The translations under genes were made by a program, and so were the position numbers. 64,000 bases of DNA, taken from assembly GCF_900079725.1 (NCBI RefSeq), contig NZ_LT599032.1:4770054-4834053 (forward strand), read 5' to 3'. The notes under the pieces were generated by a model. That model saw nothing but the letters and a program-made list of their open reading frames with translations, was not told the DNA's origin and searched no databases. Below are positions 18,300-28,100 of this stretch, piece by piece (position 1 is the stretch's first letter; each line of letters begins with the position of its first letter). The stretch comes from an uncultured Dysgonomonas sp. GTDB lineage: Bacteria; Bacteroidota; Bacteroidia; Bacteroidales; Dysgonomonadaceae.

Positions 18300-18392
18300 G
18301 ATATTTATTTCTGGATTGTTAATACTAAAAATACTCCATAGGAGAGTTCTTAAACTCCCCTACGGAGTTGATAACCAAACTCTAAAAAACTA

Positions 18393-19280
18393 TTAATCTA
18401 AAACCTTTATACGTATATTGCGGAACCATACATCATCTCCATGATCCTGAAGTCCGATATATCCTTTTCGCTCCGGTCCTCCTACGTTATTTAATAATTC
18501 GAAAGCCAGCGGCCATTTTTCCTCACTGAATTTGCTAGCTTGCAGCATATCTGTCCATTGTGGAGTCCAAAGATGATATTCAACCACGTTTTCTCCGTTC
18601 TGTCCATGTACCACAGTTCCTTTAGAGACCATTATCTTAGCCTGGTTCCACTCTCCGAAAGGCTTCGCGTTTTGTGGTTTAGCCGGGATCATATCATATA
18701 ATGACATCGACTTGCGGTTGTTATCCTTACCCAATTTTGCATCAGGATGATTTTCGTTATCTAAGACCTGTGCTTCGGGAGAAGAAATATAAATAGGCTC
18801 CATTCTCATCTCTCCTGTTTTAGGATCTTTGGATTCTATTTCTTGTGCCAAAATAAATATACCGGAATTACTTCCCTTGGCTACTTTATATTCCAGTTCG
18901 AGTTCGAAATTTTTGAACTTATGTGCAAAGATCAGGTCGCCTCCGTCTCCGTCTTGCGCTTCTCCACCACCCGAACCATTGAATTTAATAGCCCCATTAT
19001 CTACTGTCCATTTTCCCGGAACATTATCTTTGCCGTATCCACGCCAGCCTTTCAGGTCTTTTCCGTCAAACAGGATAATGTAGCCATCTTTGTCTGTTTT
19101 AAACTCGGATAAGTTAACTTGCGACTTATCAAGTGCTCTATATTCAGGCAACTTGCTTTCTTCTGTTTTATTTTCGTCCATATTGGTATTGCTGCTTTCA
19201 GCCTTTTTTGAACTACCGCCGCATGCTGCCATAAAGCCTGATAACAGGATGCAACTGATTGTATATAAAGATTTATTCAT
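18393..19280 (-). CDS. DUF1080 lipoprotein (3-keto-disaccharide hydrolase-like)
   Basis: A 295-residue lipoprotein. I chose ATG 19280, because it gives a clean signal peptide with lipobox Cys20 (SGFMAACGGSS). An upstream ATG at 19349 would add 23 polar residues and overlap the preceding gene. The PF06439 domain covers about 65-295, with DGYIILFDGKDLKGWRGYG, NFELELEYKVAKGSNSGIFI, SSPEAQVLDNENHPDAK and GYIGLQDHGDDVWFRNIRI, all typical. It is the third gene of the cluster. The family includes enzymes that cleave 3-keto-glycosides made by Gfo/Idh/MocA oxidoreductases, which fits the two neighbours upstream. Confidence 0.92.
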   Translation of the reverse strand: MNKSLYTISCILLSGFMAACGGSSKKAESSNTNMDENKTEESKLPEYRALDKSQVNLSEFKTDKDGYIILFDGKDLKGWRGYGKDNVPGKWTVDNGAIKFNGSGGGEAQDGDGGDLIFAHKFKNFELELEYKVAKGSNSGIFILAQEIESKDPKTGEMRMEPIYISSPEAQVLDNENHPDAKLGKDNNRKSMSLYDMIPAKPQNAKPFGEWNQAKIMVSKGTVVHGQNGENVVEYHLWTPQWTDMLQASKFSEEKWPLAFELLNNVGGPERKGYIGLQDHGDDVWFRNIRIKVLD

Positions 19281-19314
19281 GTCTCTATTTTTTATATTGT
19301 AATAATTATATGGT

Positions 19315-20784
19315 TTATCTCGGCATTTCAGGGAGTTTCCATCCTTCACGGTATGTATGTTTGATTAACTCCTGTGCATAAGCCTGCGCATTTACCGGGT
19401 CAGTCCATGTCTTGTCGAATGTCGGATGCCCGTCTTTAATCTGGAAGCCGTCTTTGATAACCGTGCGGATGGTTGCGTTCGGATCGATATTGGTAAATTT
19501 CATATTTGGTCCGTCCCAATGCAATTCCTGATTAAGGGATTGTAATCTCACAGCAAGTACGCCCATAACCACCATTTCGTTAAACGGTCCGGCTTCGCTG
19601 AAAGGTGATGCAGTCTCAATACGGTTCGAAGCATCTTCTTTACATGCACGTACCCAATCCATTTCGTGGGAAGTTGTCACTTCTCTTAATACTTTAGGCG
19701 CGCTTGGGGTTCTGCCTGAAAGCAACCATGGGCGTACACCATAGCAACCGCAGATGAGAGTGTCTTTTGTTCCGTGAAATATCACGCCACCCCCTTCATC
19801 ATTCAGATCTTTATTGGCCGGGAATCCTTCAGGCAGCCTTGGTCTCAATCCTCCGTCGTACCAGATTACCTTAACCTCAGGCATTGCTACTTTAGGCATG
19901 TTTTCCCGGGCCGGGAATGTTAGTTCTACAGTTTGGGCACTAGGAGCACTATCGGTCAGAAGAAGAGTTGAGCTCGCCTGTGCCTTGGTCGGATAACTTA
20001 ACTTTAAGCCCTTAAAAACAGGATGTAGGATATGGCAGGCCATATCTCCTAACGCGCCTGTTCCGAAATCCCACCAGCCGCGCCAGTTCCACGGTGTATA
20101 AATGGAGTTATACTCACGATATTTTGCAGGTCCGAGGAATAGATCCCAGTTGAGGGTATTCGGAGCTTTTTCTCCTTTTTCAGGACGGTTAAGTCCTTGT
20201 GGCCAGATAGGACGGTCGGTAAAGGCTTCCACTTTTGTTATTTCGCCTATCTCACCGTTCCATATCCATTCACACATTTTGCGCACGCCTTCACCGGATG
20301 CACCCTGATTACCCATTTGTGTTGCAACTTTATGTTTCTCTGCCAGTTTTGTGAGCAGGCGTGATTCATAGACTGTATGGGTCAATGGTTTTTCTACATA
20401 CACGTGTTTTCCCATTGTCATAGCTTCGGCCGCTACAATAGCATGTGTATGGTCTGCCGTTGCAATCATTACCCCGTCGGCCTCTTTTCCCAGTTCCTCA
20501 AACATTTTACGATAATCGTAATATTTCTTTGCGTTGGGGTATTCTTTAAATACATTTGCGCTATATTTCCAGTCCACATCACATAGTCCTATGATATTCT
20601 GAGAATTCATACTCCTTAAGACGTGTGCCCCACGACCGCCTACACCCACACCTATGATGTTAAGCTTATCACTGGGAGCAACATGTCCGAATGATTTTCC
20701 CAGAACGGTATTGGGCACTACTGCTAGTCCGGCTAATGCTGTAGCTCCTGTTTTCAGGAACTTTCTTCTTGAAAAGTCTGACAT
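19315..20784 (-). CDS. Gfo/Idh/MocA oxidoreductase with Tat signal
   Basis: A 489-residue NAD(P)-dependent sugar oxidoreductase. The N-terminus is a twin-arginine signal (FSRRKFLKTGATALAGLAVV), so it is exported folded with its cofactor. The Rossmann motif is NIIGVGVGGRGAHV, and the family EKP motif is in HVYVEKPLTHTV. A substrate-side motif is GALGDMACHILHPVF, with the conserved His. The C-terminal domain is longer than in cytoplasmic members, as usual for Tat-exported Bacteroidetes forms. It is followed by the DUF1080 lipoprotein gene after 34 bp. It probably oxidizes a sugar C3 hydroxyl to the 3-keto form. Confidence 0.94.
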   Translation of the reverse strand: MSDFSRRKFLKTGATALAGLAVVPNTVLGKSFGHVAPSDKLNIIGVGVGGRGAHVLRSMNSQNIIGLCDVDWKYSANVFKEYPNAKKYYDYRKMFEELGKEADGVMIATADHTHAIVAAEAMTMGKHVYVEKPLTHTVYESRLLTKLAEKHKVATQMGNQGASGEGVRKMCEWIWNGEIGEITKVEAFTDRPIWPQGLNRPEKGEKAPNTLNWDLFLGPAKYREYNSIYTPWNWRGWWDFGTGALGDMACHILHPVFKGLKLSYPTKAQASSTLLLTDSAPSAQTVELTFPARENMPKVAMPEVKVIWYDGGLRPRLPEGFPANKDLNDEGGGVIFHGTKDTLICGCYGVRPWLLSGRTPSAPKVLREVTTSHEMDWVRACKEDASNRIETASPFSEAGPFNEMVVMGVLAVRLQSLNQELHWDGPNMKFTNIDPNATIRTVIKDGFQIKDGHPTFDKTWTDPVNAQAYAQELIKHTYREGWKLPEMPR

Positions 20785-20818
20785 AATTTAAAAATTGTAT
20801 TTATTAGTAACTGAAATA

Positions 20819-21892
20819 TTATATTTGTTGTAACAGGCCATACCCGTTTTTCATTGTTTTTCTTCTTTGCAGTATTTTTTCCAGAGTCTGTATTTCTCCT
20901 ATAGCCGGCAAATCCTTACTCTTGGCATCTTCCAGAAACTCCCATGCATATTCTGAAGATATAGCCGAGTCTCGCAGTGTTGGCAAGTTGGGATGTCTGA
21001 CGCCCGACTCTATCGAATCGGCAAACAGGTTACATAATACGTCAATGTTTTTGCCTCCGAATGGCCTTTCTTCCCGTATAGTCTGGGTTACTCCGTGTAG
21101 TTCGACCACAGCTGTTTTAAAGTCGTGCGTCATACGGGCAATACCTTCAGTCCCAATCATATCTATATATGAGTTGTGTGTTTGCTTGGCCGATAATTGT
21201 CCATATACGTGTCCTTGTGTAATATCGAAAACAACACCATTCTCAAATGTGCCGTGACATTGTAGCCACCACGGGTCTTTATAATTCCACATCCGTACAG
21301 CCTGTGCATTCCATGTTCTGAAATTGCAGTCGGTGTACCAGCGTGCGATATCGACATAGTGCATTCCGCAATCGTGAAATGAAGGGCCTTCGTATTCATG
21401 CCCTTCTCCCGGAGCGAGTCCCGGTGTAAGGTGGCATATACGTATGATGGCCAGTTCGCCGATTTCACCTTTTTGTATAAAGTCTTTGATTAATTTATGA
21501 TACCACGAGTTGCGCAGATATAGATTTACGGTAGAGAACAAATCTGTGCTTTCCGCAACACTCACTGCGTTCCATTCTCTTGTAATGGTATCTGCTATCG
21601 GTTTTTCGGAGATGACATGTTTTCCGCTTTGAATAGCTCTCTCTATCTGCTCCTTTCTTGAGTTTGCCAGAGCAAACAGGCCAACAACCTGTACTGTCGG
21701 ATCATCAAATATTTGCTGTTCGTTTTCTATAATTTCAGATTCCGGAGAAAGTTTTCTGGCCAACTCTCGTGAGCTTGGACTTACATCACATATATAAGCC
21801 ACGTTCCACCGCCCACTCTTCTGCATTTCCTGAAGATAAAACCTTCCCATTCTGCCAAACCCTATGAGTCCGACTTTAATTTTAGTATTCAT
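20819..21892 (-). CDS. Gfo/Idh/MocA oxidoreductase (cytoplasmic)
   Basis: A 357-residue oxidoreductase without a signal peptide. The Rossmann motif is VGLIGFGRMGRFYL, the EKP motif is in HVISEKPIADTI, and the catalytic-type His/Asp segment is FHDCGMHYVDIARWY. It resembles inositol or glucose 2- and 3-dehydrogenases. It is the first gene of the minus-strand cluster, 34 bp before the Tat-exported homologue. A periplasmic/cytoplasmic pair of these enzymes would allow oxidation outside and reduction of the released 3-keto sugar inside. That division of labour is an inference. Confidence 0.93.
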   Translation of the reverse strand: MNTKIKVGLIGFGRMGRFYLQEMQKSGRWNVAYICDVSPSSRELARKLSPESEIIENEQQIFDDPTVQVVGLFALANSRKEQIERAIQSGKHVISEKPIADTITREWNAVSVAESTDLFSTVNLYLRNSWYHKLIKDFIQKGEIGELAIIRICHLTPGLAPGEGHEYEGPSFHDCGMHYVDIARWYTDCNFRTWNAQAVRMWNYKDPWWLQCHGTFENGVVFDITQGHVYGQLSAKQTHNSYIDMIGTEGIARMTHDFKTAVVELHGVTQTIREERPFGGKNIDVLCNLFADSIESGVRHPNLPTLRDSAISSEYAWEFLEDAKSKDLPAIGEIQTLEKILQRRKTMKNGYGLLQQI

Positions 21893-22003
21893 GCTATTAA
21901 CGATAAAAGATCATTTGTTAATTTATAAAGGAAAAGCGTCAGGCAAAAAAAAAATCAATTGCCTTTCATGGTAAAAAAATACTTCGGATTTTCCTCTTGA
22001 TTA

Positions 22004-22011
22004 CAAAACTA
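22004..22011 (-). promoter_or_regulatory. Candidate -7 box for the 3-keto-glycoside cluster
   Basis: On the minus strand this reads TAGTTTTG, matching TAnnTTTG, 112 bp before the start of the first oxidoreductase gene. No clear -33 element was seen at the usual spacing. Confidence 0.4.
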
Positions 22012-22136
22012 ACAGCAAATAATGTGGGGCGGCTTTTCTAAGTAGTATTATGTAGAAGTGGTGTGTATGTATATTGTTGATATATAGAGTTTAATCTTCT
22101 TTTTAAAGTTGAAAAATGTAGACTGATTAGAATAAA

Positions 22137-23810
22137 TTATTCTGTTTTTCGGCTTATTGTCCCTATTTTCATAACCATTTCTTCAAACTCAACGCGATTG
22201 GACGCGGCTTTGTTTCTCATCTTTGTCCGGTAGTTGTAAATTGTACTCATAGAGCAGCGTAGAAAACTTGCAATTTTAGTACTGTCTGTTATGCCTAACC
22301 GTAAGAGGGCATAAATCCGTAATTCCTTATTTAGCAGATCTTCTGTTTTGAGTATAACCTGTTCTTCCTTTGCCAGAAGAGAATTGAAATCGGAAACAAA
22401 TGTGGGATACAGACTTAAAAAGGTATTGTCAAAATGTGCATATAAGTCATCCAGTTCTTTATCAACTACTGTGGTCGATTTCAATTTTTTAATCAGTTCT
22501 TCATAGTGCCTGTTTATACCCAACTTGTAAAGGGTCTTACGATAATCCTCCATCTTGTCGATGTAAGTCGAGCAAAGATCCAGAAATTGAGCAATATACT
22601 GCTCCTTGATCTGGTTTGATTCCCATAGCTGCTCATTTTTTTCGTTCAACAGATTATTGGTACCGTTAATCTCTTCATTCAGAGTAATCAGCTTTTTATT
22701 GGTTCCGGACAATTCTTCTTTAATCCGGGATAATTTTTTCATCTGCTTATAGATATATATCACCAATAAAATGAGAAATAGAGATAATAGGCTTATCAAT
22801 ACCAAATAAGTTTTTAATTTACTGTTAGTCTTTGCTTCTTTTGCCTGATACGAAGCATTGATAATCGAATAGAATTTTGACATTTCTGCAGTACGGAATT
22901 GAACTCCCGAAAAAACAGCATCTTCGATGGCAGATTGTGTATACTTGAATGCTTTTGATATATCGTCACTGTTATAATATATAACTGCCAGACGTTGAAA
23001 AGAGGCATTTTCCTTTATTGAATTTTTTATATCAGCTATCGCCGACATAGTATAATATTTTTTTTCCAGTTCGGTATTGCCTTTCATGGCGTTTATTGTT
23101 CCCAGATAATGAGTAATCAAAGCGTATTCAGGCGTGTCAATATCTTCTGTGTTAAGCAGGTCGTTCAATAACTCGGATGCTTTTTCCGTATTGCGCAAAG
23201 TGATATATCTGTGGGCAATATTAATTTTGTATAAAAAAGAAGATTGATCCAAAACACCTAGCAATGAGTCTCTGTACATTTCCACCTGATGATAGTATTT
23301 ACTCTGGTTGCTTGTAGCTCCGTAGTGTTCGTAAAAACGAGAATATGTTTCATAGTATGCTGCCAACAGATCTTTTGGAAGTTTACGTGAGTCCAGGCTT
23401 GTCAGTATTTTCTCCGATTCCAGTAATCTTCCGGCATAGGAATAAACTTTGGCAAGGTTGATATCTGAATTATATTTCAGATTCTCGTTATTCAGAAATT
23501 CTGCGATCTGCACATTTCTTTCGGCATAATGTATTGCTGAATCCAGTTTAAATTTCTTGTATTCGTTGTACAACCTGAGGTTTATCTCATATTCATATTC
23601 CGAGGAAGAAGGTTTCTTTTCCAACAGCTTTTTCAGGTTGCTGATTCCTTTTTCTTTCTGCTCTGTAAATTGTTCTTTATTATCAATTATATGATCCAGA
23701 TAATCAGACATGGATTTCAGATCATCTTTTCCATATAATGAAATAGAAAAAATGAAAAAAATAAGAGGTATAATATAATACTTTTGACGTATACTTCTTT
23801 TGTTTCTCAT
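22137..23810 (-). CDS. Membrane-bound DUF6377-type transcriptional regulator
   Basis: A 557-residue protein of the Bacteroidetes regulator type with TPR-like sensor, membrane helix and C-terminal HTH. A signal or anchor (KYYIIPLIFFIFSISLYG) precedes TPR-like helical repeats (about 30-320). One transmembrane helix follows (LVLISLLSLFLILLVIYIY, about 335-355), then a coiled coil (about 356-410) and a C-terminal LuxR/HTH-like domain (YALLRLGITDSTKIASFLR, then STIYNYRTKMRNKA). It lies upstream of the oxidoreductase cluster, in the same direction, with 244 bp between. This placement suggests it controls that cluster. Start chosen at the only ATG giving a signal-like N-terminus. Confidence 0.82.
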   Translation of the reverse strand: MRNKRSIRQKYYIIPLIFFIFSISLYGKDDLKSMSDYLDHIIDNKEQFTEQKEKGISNLKKLLEKKPSSSEYEYEINLRLYNEYKKFKLDSAIHYAERNVQIAEFLNNENLKYNSDINLAKVYSYAGRLLESEKILTSLDSRKLPKDLLAAYYETYSRFYEHYGATSNQSKYYHQVEMYRDSLLGVLDQSSFLYKINIAHRYITLRNTEKASELLNDLLNTEDIDTPEYALITHYLGTINAMKGNTELEKKYYTMSAIADIKNSIKENASFQRLAVIYYNSDDISKAFKYTQSAIEDAVFSGVQFRTAEMSKFYSIINASYQAKEAKTNSKLKTYLVLISLLSLFLILLVIYIYKQMKKLSRIKEELSGTNKKLITLNEEINGTNNLLNEKNEQLWESNQIKEQYIAQFLDLCSTYIDKMEDYRKTLYKLGINRHYEELIKKLKSTTVVDKELDDLYAHFDNTFLSLYPTFVSDFNSLLAKEEQVILKTEDLLNKELRIYALLRLGITDSTKIASFLRCSMSTIYNYRTKMRNKAASNRVEFEEMVMKIGTISRKTE

Positions 23811-23855
23811 GGTTCTTTATAACCTTGTCTTGGGGCACATCTGTTTGTTGAAATA

Positions 23856-23863
23856 CAAATGTA
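23856..23863 (-). promoter_or_regulatory. Candidate -7 box for DUF6377-type regulator
   Basis: Reads TACATTTG on the minus strand, matching TAnnTTTG, with TTTCGC about 18 bases further upstream as a possible -33 element. It lies 46 bp before the start codon. Confidence 0.5.
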
Positions 23864-23959
23864 TCTGATTATATTCAGATGCGAAATGATACAGGTCAAA
23901 TTTTGTATAAAATTCACAACTTAGGTATATCTTCGATTGTAAAGAATCCCTTCCATGCA

Positions 23960-24349
23960 TTAAGCTATTATCTCAACTATATTGCCCTCAGGGTCTGATA
24001 TTACGCTCTCATAATAACCGTCACCTGATGTTCTGGGCTCCCCTTCTATTGTATGTCCATCTTTACGAAGGAGTTCCGTTAGTTCATTGACAGCTTCTTT
24101 GCTACCTACCGTGATGGCAAAATGTGTATTTCCCATAATTAGTCCCCTGTTTCCGGGGTTACTTGAAATATCGGGACGGTTCATCAATTCTATCCGGCAT
24201 CCTCCATCATTAAATTTTATAAAATATGAGGTGAAATTTTTTTTCGGATTAAAATATTTTTCATTGGATGTTGTGTCAAAGTATTTAAGATAAAATTCAC
24301 GCATTCGTTCAATATCTTCGACCCATATAGCTAAATGTTCTATTCTCAT
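23960..24349 (-). CDS. VOC-family protein (glyoxalase/dioxygenase fold)
   Basis: A 129-residue single-domain VOC protein. It starts at ATG 24349 with the family opening MRIEHLAIWVEDIERMREFY; the ATG 39 bp further upstream adds residues that do not fit. Metal-binding-type positions are His4, His in MGNTHFAITVG, and Glu in DPEGNIVEIIA. The ending GYYESVISDPEGNIVEI is typical of lactoylglutathione lyase-like and fosfomycin/bleomycin-resistance proteins. The substrate is unknown. It is divergent from the Crp/Fnr regulator gene, and the two promoters share a 126 bp gap. Confidence 0.92.
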   Translation of the reverse strand: MRIEHLAIWVEDIERMREFYLKYFDTTSNEKYFNPKKNFTSYFIKFNDGGCRIELMNRPDISSNPGNRGLIMGNTHFAITVGSKEAVNELTELLRKDGHTIEGEPRTSGDGYYESVISDPEGNIVEIIA

Positions 24350-24377
24350 AATATATTTACTGATGATTATTGTTACC

Positions 24378-24385
24378 CAAAGGTA
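24378..24385 (-). promoter_or_regulatory. Candidate -7 box for VOC gene
   Basis: Reads TACCTTTG on the minus strand, a good TAnnTTTG match, 28 bp before the VOC start. TTTC lies about 20 bases further upstream as a weak -33. Confidence 0.5.
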
Positions 24386-24421
24386 CATGATGAATTGATT
24401 TTATGAAATGACGAGCGTCAA

Positions 24422-24454
24422 TTTCGTAAAGTGTACCGGGAATAGTTATCTTTA
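24422..24454 (+). promoter_or_regulatory. Candidate promoter for Crp/Fnr regulator
   Basis: TTTCG at 24422-24426 and TATCTTTA at 24447-24454 are spaced by 20 bases, matching the Bacteroidetes -33/-7 layout except for the last base. It is 21 bp before the start codon and back to back with the VOC promoter. Confidence 0.45.
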
Positions 24455-24475
24455 AGGTGTTTAATTGAAGTAAAT

Positions 24476-25048
24476 ATGATCGGTGTAGCAGAGAAGTTCG
24501 CAAAGAGCTATGACGTGGTTTTATCGCAAGAGGCCATGAGGGAGTTGGACTCAATACTTATTCGGAAAACATATCTGAAAGAAACGATTGTGTTGAACCT
24601 CCATATGGTCTGTACGGATATGTATATTGTTGAGGCAGGTATGGTCAGGCAGTTTTATTATAAAGACGGACGAGATATATCCGAACATTTCTCTAGCGAA
24701 GGGGATGTGGTGTTCTGTATAGAAAGCTTATTTTTGAAAGAGCCGACTACTTTACTGATGGAAACAATAGAGCCTTCTGTTATCTATCATTTGAATTATA
24801 GCCTGTTTCAGCAATTGTGCGATCGATATGCAGATATCAACAGATTGTATCGGCGTATCGTGGAACAAGACCTGATAGTATCGCAGCGTAAGGCTGATTC
24901 ATGGAGGTTTGAGAGTGCACGGGAGCGGTATGAACGTTTCTGTCGTGAATATCCGGAAGCTGCCCGCAGGGCTTCTGTGGCACATATTGCTACTTATTTA
25001 CTGATGACTCCGGAGACATTGAGCCGGGTCCGTTCCGGAACTTTATAA
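24476..25048 (+). CDS. Crp/Fnr-family transcriptional regulator
   Basis: A 190-residue regulator with a cyclic-nucleotide-binding-like beta-roll (about 25-115: DMYIVEAGMVRQFYYKDGRDISEHFSSEGDVV) followed by a long helix and a C-terminal HTH (about 155-188: RRASVAHIATYLLMTPETLSRVR). The cAMP-contact residues of E. coli CRP are not evident. No Fnr-type cysteine cluster is visible. It belongs to the large set of Bacteroidetes Crp-like proteins of unknown ligand. Being divergent from the VOC gene, it may control it. Confidence 0.92.
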   Translation: MIGVAEKFAKSYDVVLSQEAMRELDSILIRKTYLKETIVLNLHMVCTDMYIVEAGMVRQFYYKDGRDISEHFSSEGDVVFCIESLFLKEPTTLLMETIEPSVIYHLNYSLFQQLCDRYADINRLYRRIVEQDLIVSQRKADSWRFESARERYERFCREYPEAARRASVAHIATYLLMTPETLSRVRSGTL

Positions 25049-25102
25049 GTTTCTGATGTCTGTTAAGATATATACGGGAGGCATTGTTGTATTCATAATA
25101 TA

Positions 25103-25140
25103 AAACAATCCTGCCTGTAATGGTGAGAGCAGGATTGTTT
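25103..25140. terminator. Bidirectional terminator between converging genes
   Basis: A perfect 12 bp stem AAACAATCCTGC/GCAGGATTGTTT with a 14-base loop lies between the Crp/Fnr gene (plus) and the GH2 gene (minus). The A and T ends make it usable in both directions. Confidence 0.8.
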
Positions 25141-25175
25141 AAATAACATTGAAATTGTTCTTATTATAACTGAAA

Positions 25176-28100
25176 TTATCTTACAACAGAAGATAATACT
25201 TGTTTCATAAAGTTTTTATCAGCAGAATTGAAGCGTATATTTGTCTTTATCTGGAAATCATTCTTTGGATTTACAAGTTTTATTATCATATGGTTCCAAC
25301 CTTTGTCAAGCATAATGTTGGAGATTTTACTCTCTTCTTTTCCTGTAATTTCCATAGAAGCTATCTGCTGATTATTCAGATAAACCGTAATACCCCCCTC
25401 TAATCCTACATACATATCCATACTTGGCATATCCGGCTCAGCCAGCAGATTGCTTAAAGAACGGGGACTATATATCCAGAAACTCATATACGACACAGGT
25501 ATTCTGTCTCTTTCGGGTTTGGCTAAAGTAAAGACTCCATCGTTATCACTGGTGGCAACTTTCCAACTCTCATTATCGGATATGGTGTTTAGTTGCGGCA
25601 CAACAGACGATTCACCATCAATAAAATCGGTAGATAACAACTTGTCGATGCTCTGGGAATTTTTACTTAAAGGTCCAAGCAACAGTGTACGGTGCAATCG
25701 GGCATCATTACTGAGGGCTTGCATGTTCTTTATATTGTCATTTGATATGGTAGCCCCCAGGTTAGTCAATATCTTTGTCAGTAGAGAGGTTGTTTCCATT
25801 GAAATTTCGCTCAGGTCTAATGAGGAAATGATAATCTGGGCGCTTCCTGATTCTATAGAAGCAATTACGATATCAGAACCTTTAGCTTCGCGTTCGCTAC
25901 GAAAAACATTTCCCGTCTTAGATGTTTCCGCTTGATAATTCCAACGCTGCCAATCTGTATTACAAGCTCTCAGGATAATGTTTGCTTTCATAACGAAATC
26001 ACCCGACAAACCATAATGCATAGCTGTTTTTCCTCGTGGAATCAGTTCAGAGAAATAGAAATCGGAATGATTTAATCCTTGCAGAAGTAAAGGATTCCCT
26101 TCTTTCAGGAAAGATGTAGCCTGTCTGTCTTCTAAAGTCACAGGATATGGCACAAATTTATTAATAAAGTCTATTGATTGTCTGTTAATACCCATTACAA
26201 ATATTTTTGCTCCGGCTTCGATCGCTTTCTGTATTTTAGACAACAGGTTATCGGTTAAATTATTGCCGTCGACTATAACAAGGCTCTTATTGGTCACTTT
26301 CCCGTCTGTAAGAATTTTTAACCCCATGTTTTCTAAATCTTCTTTTAGTTTAGAATTTGGAGAGGTGTATACTATGATTGCATCTGCCGGATTTACTGTC
26401 TTTTCATTATCAGTACTGTCTTTTATCTTTCCACTATATGGAAGCATAGGTGTAGCGTTTGCATTCCGTACAGCTTCGAATAATGGCCATGTACGGTATA
26501 GTGGTAGTGAGGCGTCGTACCCCGGATTCAGTGTTGTTGTATATGGCCCCAACCTTTCAGGCTGCATACCATATGCTCCTTCTTCGAATCCAAAGAAAAT
26601 TCCATCTTCGGATACAGGTGGATGTTTTGTATTTTTTAGTCCCAGTTCGAGTGGTTGCAAAGCGTACCAGGCCATATTGAATATAGAGCTGTATGATGCA
26701 TTCAACTCTCGTTGTGTTTTTATTAATCCATAACTCTCAATAGCAACGGCTTCCATTCGTCCCTGCATACTTTCGTATGCTCTGTTTCCATTATACTCAG
26801 AAGCTTGCTTGGGTGTTCCATAATATGCCATACTTTGTTCTCCTATGCCCCAGGGTTTACCTTCCGACGACCATTTCTTCATGCCATCTATGCCTCCATA
26901 ATGTCCTATGGTTGTGGGCAGGATTGTTGGACGGTCGGTTTCTCCATCACCGGAAATCCAAGGGCGGGTAGGATCTGCTTCCATTGTAATCCGTACCCAT
27001 CTGTTTATTTCATCCAGTTGCTTCTGAATAAGCGATTCCGGGGCTTTAAATACGTGCATCGCTACAGGTACAGTTTCATTACAAACACTCCAACCAAATA
27101 CCGAAGCATGGTTTTTATCCCGTTTTATAAGACGACGGATATGCTCAGCGCAGCTTTCCCAATAGTTGTCACTATCAATTTTAGGGCCGCCGTCACTCGA
27201 CCAAATGCCTGTTTCATCAAGTACGCATATTCCCATTTCGTCGGCAACATCCTGATAAAAACGGGGAAAGGGTTGGGCATGAAAACGTACTGCATTGGTA
27301 TTGGCGTCTTTCAGCATGCTGAACCATGCCCATGCATAACGGCGGCTCATTTGAGGTACACCCATAAAGTGCCATGAGTCACCCCTTAATGAGATAGTAG
27401 TTCCATTCAGTAAAAGACGGTCGCCGGATATGGTAAACTGCCGCCAGCCGAATCTGTCTTGCTTTATGTCGATTGTCTTATTATTTTCTTTCAGGCTTAC
27501 TACAGCGCCATACAGATTTGGTGAATCAGGTGTCCAATAATCTAATTCGCTAGAAACGGTTTTCTGTATGGTTATTTTAGTTACAGTATTTGCGGGTAAT
27601 GTCATTTTCTTCTCTTCAGGAAAAGTAAGAGATGCTTTTGTTGCAAGCTCGCTCTTTTCTTCAGGGCTTTCATTTATTGAACGGCCGGCAAGATTATACC
27701 ATTTTTTTATTTCCGTATTCAGGCTTATTGTTTTCTTTTGGGCAGAGGTATTATTAATTTCAAGTTCTATTTTTAAATTCTTGTTCTGCACATCGGGCTG
27801 AATAAAAATATCTTGTATATATACAGGATTGTATGCAAATAAATATACATCCTGCCAGATCCCGGCCATTTCTATACCCCACATGGAACCTCCTACATAT
27901 GTCCGGCGTCCGTATTTTCCGGGCTCATCAAATAAACTTCCTTTAGCAACACCAACCATAATTTCATTTTCCTGTCCGATTTTGATATATGGTGTGATAT
28001 CTGCTTCGAAGGGCAGGAATAGCTCGAAGTTATCCGCTACCTTTTGTCCATTCACATATACTTCGCTTTTTCCCATTACTCCTTCAAAATGGAGTATTAT

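Noticed and set aside
19281-19349. Longer start for the DUF1080 lipoprotein
   Set aside because: It would overlap the upstream oxidoreductase gene and bury the lipoprotein signal; ATG 19280 gives a proper lipobox.
26805-27377. 190-codon plus-strand frame inside the GH2 gene
   Set aside because: It overlaps the catalytic barrel of the GH2 enzyme on the other strand and has no recognizable domain.
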